Assembly: GCA_947167725.1 (NCBI GenBank)
Contig: CAMVJF010000074.1
Location: 1 to 7,692 of the forward strand
Origin: an uncultured Clostridia bacterium
Lineage (GTDB): Bacteria > Bacillota > Clostridia > Oscillospirales > Oscillospiraceae
Reading direction: 5' to 3'
Length of the DNA: 7,692 nt
The translations under genes were made by a program, and so were the position numbers. Positions 6,325 to 7,692 of the stretch are shown here, piece after piece. Below the pieces are notes generated by a model, which saw only the letters and a program-made list of their open reading frames with translations, was not told the DNA's origin and searched no databases. Within the stretch, counting starts at the first letter, position 1; each line of letters begins with the position of its first letter.

Positions 6325-7314
6325 ATGAGCGAAGGAAAACAACTGGCCGTTCTCGGCGCGGTGTTGCTGATCCTGTATCTGTTCGGCCCCGCCGATGCCT
6401 CCGCACCGTCGAACGCTTATGAGAGCGCGTCTTATCAACTCTCTGCGTCAGCGGACGATAATGATTCCAAAGACTCTTTCTGCGGTATCATCCCGGAACC
6501 CGCAGCTTCATCAGAGGACTGGGAGGAGGCATTCTTTACGCCTTCCCGCGCGGAAACTGCGGTAGAGCTGACGATTTCCGGAAAGGCGTTGCTGAAAAAC
6601 GAGACCTCTTACGCGGTCGACCCGTGGCAGATCGTCGAGGACGGTACGCCGATCCGTCTGCATGCGGGCGGCCCGCAGGTTTTGATCGTCCACACGCATT
6701 CATCCGAAGCGTATATGCCGGCTGGAATTGATCGCTATGAGCCGAGCGACAGCGCGCGGACGGAGGACAGCGAGCATAACATCATCCGTGTAGGCGATGA
6801 GCTGACACGGCTCTTTGAGCAGGCGGGATTGTCGGTGATCCACGATCGAAACATCTATGACTTTCCGAGCTATACAGGCTCGTACGCACGCAGCGGCGCA
6901 GCTGTGGAGCAGCTGCTGCGAGAGTATCCCGGCATTTCCGTCGTGCTCGACGTCCATCGGGACGCTCTCGGATCGGACGATGTGATCTATAAAACCGTCG
7001 CGGAGGAGGCGGGGACCTGCGCCAGTCAGGCGATGCTTCTCGTGGGAACAGACGAGAGCGGCCTCTACCATCCGAAATGGCGGGAGAATCTATCCTTGGC
7101 GCTGTATCTTCAAAACGCGCTCGCCGCGGAGCATCCGACGCTTATGAGGCCCGTGTCTCTTGTTCCGCAAAGGTATAATCAGAATCTTTGCCCGGGCATG
7201 CTCATCCTCGAGGTCGGAAGCAGCGGGAACACGATGCAGGAGGCGCTTGCGGCGGCAAGACTCTTCGCCGCCACCGCCGCGCCCGCTCTACTCCGGCTGC
7301 TTGAAAGCGAATGA
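6325..7314 (+). CDS. spoIIP: Stage II sporulation protein P (SpoIIP)
   Basis: 329 residues. In B. subtilis SpoIIP is a zinc-dependent amidase and endopeptidase that, with SpoIID and SpoIIM, thins septal peptidoglycan and drives engulfment of the forespore. Residues about 6-21 form a hydrophobic N-terminal membrane anchor, followed by a Ser/Ala/Asp-rich linker to about residue 85. The catalytic domain shows HTHSSEAY (His123, Glu128), DVHRDA (His211), YHPKWREN, and LILEVGSSGNT (Glu296, Asn302), all expected positions. The reading frame is open further upstream, but GGGAGGGG (6309-6316) eight bases before the ATG at 6325 and the membrane helix directly after it fix this start. The usual B. subtilis neighbour gpr is absent here. 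It probably is a single-gene unit under sigma-E. Confidence 0.95.
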   Translation: MSEGKQLAVLGAVLLILYLFGPADASAPSNAYESASYQLSASADDNDSKDSFCGIIPEPAASSEDWEEAFFTPSRAETAVELTISGKALLKNETSYAVDPWQIVEDGTPIRLHAGGPQVLIVHTHSSEAYMPAGIDRYEPSDSARTEDSEHNIIRVGDELTRLFEQAGLSVIHDRNIYDFPSYTGSYARSGAAVEQLLREYPGISVVLDVHRDALGSDDVIYKTVAEEAGTCASQAMLLVGTDESGLYHPKWRENLSLALYLQNALAAEHPTLMRPVSLVPQRYNQNLCPGMLILEVGSSGNTMQEALAAARLFAATAAPALLRLLESE

Positions 7315-7326
7315 TCCCGGCAGCCG
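7294..7326 (+). terminator. Weak candidate terminator after spoIIP
   Basis: CGGCTGC (7294-7300) can pair with GCAGCCG (7320-7326) across a 19-base loop that contains the spoIIP stop codon. The tail has only scattered T (CTCCTTTT). Much weaker than the two convergent hairpins, so some read-through into the rubrerythrin gene is possible. Confidence 0.22.
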
Positions 7327-7346
7327 CATCAGCTCCTTTTCCCCGC

Positions 7347-7375
7347 TTTACAAATGGAGGTCAGCATGATATATT
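7347..7375 (+). promoter_or_regulatory. Sigma-A-type promoter of the rubrerythrin gene, with overlapping palindrome
   Basis: TTTACA (7347-7352) and TATATT (7370-7375) are 17 bases apart, each five of six matches, with TG before the -10. An imperfect 19-base palindrome with arms GTCA (7360-7363) and TGAC (7375-7378) covers the -10. The predicted start near 7382 gives a leader of about 54 bases. Confidence 0.68.
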
Positions 7376-7435
7376 GACTTCAGAAGCAGGTGGAAAAACC
7401 GCCAACAACAATACATTAAAAGGAGCGATATACTT

Positions 7436-7692
7436 ATGAAAAAATGGGTCTGCCCTGTCTGCGGTTATGTACATGAAGGCGACACGCCTCCCGAAAAGTG
7501 CCCCGTCTGCAAGGTTCCCGGCGAGCGTTTCACACTCCAGGCCGAGGAGCTGAGCTGGGCTGCCGAGCATGTACTGGGCGTCGGCAAGGTCTTCGGCGCC
7601 GACGTGCCCGAGGACGTCAAGGAGACCATCATCGCCGGTCTGCGCTCCAACTTTGAGGGCGAGTGCAGCGAGGTCGGCATGTATCTGGCCAT
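7436..7692 (+). CDS. Rubrerythrin-like protein with N-terminal rubredoxin domain (3' part cut by window edge)
   Basis: 85 residues are visible before the right edge. Residues 1-34 are a small rubredoxin-type iron site: C6-PV-C9-GY and C22-PV-C25. From about 41 a helical domain begins, with NFEGECSEVGMYLA (72-85), which has the Glu pattern (Glu76, Glu79) of the first iron-ligand helix of rubrerythrin. The rubredoxin part is at the N-terminus, the reverse of classical rubrerythrin, as in clostridial reverse rubrerythrins and NADH peroxidase-type proteins, which reduce hydrogen peroxide in anaerobes. The rest of the diiron domain is outside the window. The start is supported by AAAGGAG (7419-7425) ten bases upstream. 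It has its own promoter. Confidence 0.9.
   Translation, partial: MKKWVCPVCGYVHEGDTPPEKCPVCKVPGERFTLQAEELSWAAEHVLGVGKVFGADVPEDVKETIIAGLRSNFEGECSEVGMYLA

Noticed and set aside
1..7692. Search for a new defence system, mobile element, CRISPR array or tRNA
   Set aside because: All the coding space is accounted for by ordinary chromosomal families, no regularly spaced repeats or transposase-like frames were seen, and no cloverleaf-like segment stood out.

Overview
This window looks like chromosomal DNA of an anaerobic, endospore-forming, low-oxygen Firmicute, probably a member of the Clostridia with a fairly high GC content (mid-to-high 50s percent, estimated by eye). The reasons are a stage II sporulation protein (SpoIIP), a type III pantothenate kinase, an alpha2-type glycyl-tRNA synthetase, a HypB-type nickel GTPase, a rubredoxin/rubrerythrin-type peroxide-defence protein, and strong Shine-Dalgarno and sigma-A-like promoter signals. 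I cannot fix genus or family from this sequence alone.

Layout from left to right: (1) minus strand, glycyl-tRNA synthetase, cut by the left edge. (2) Plus strand, a membrane-anchored polysaccharide deacetylase followed 25 bases later by coaX; glyS and the deacetylase are divergent across an AT-rich promoter region. (3) A perfect 20-bp hairpin separates coaX from the convergent hypB-like gene on the minus strand. (4) hypB is divergent from a plus-strand HAD phosphatase (phosphoglycolate phosphatase-like). (5) A second near-perfect hairpin separates this from the convergent minus-strand pair TSCPD-domain protein - rsmG. (6) That pair is divergent from spoIIP, which is preceded by what looks like a sporulation sigma-E promoter. 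(7) A rubrerythrin-like gene with an N-terminal rubredoxin domain starts on the plus strand and runs off the right edge.

The genes are mostly housekeeping: translation (glyS, rsmG), cofactor synthesis (coaX), metabolite repair (HAD phosphatase), cell-wall modification and remodelling (deacetylase, SpoIIP), metal insertion (HypB) and oxidative-stress defence (rubrerythrin). They form short transcription units that alternate in direction, with shared divergent promoter regions and shared bidirectional terminators. I found no mobile element, CRISPR array, tRNA or rRNA, and no clear sign of a new multi-gene system. No gene-free stretch exceeds 300 bases. The most informative non-coding signals are the sigma-E-like promoter of spoIIP, an imperfect palindrome covering the -10 of the rubrerythrin promoter, and a GTGTTAA direct repeat at the deacetylase promoter.
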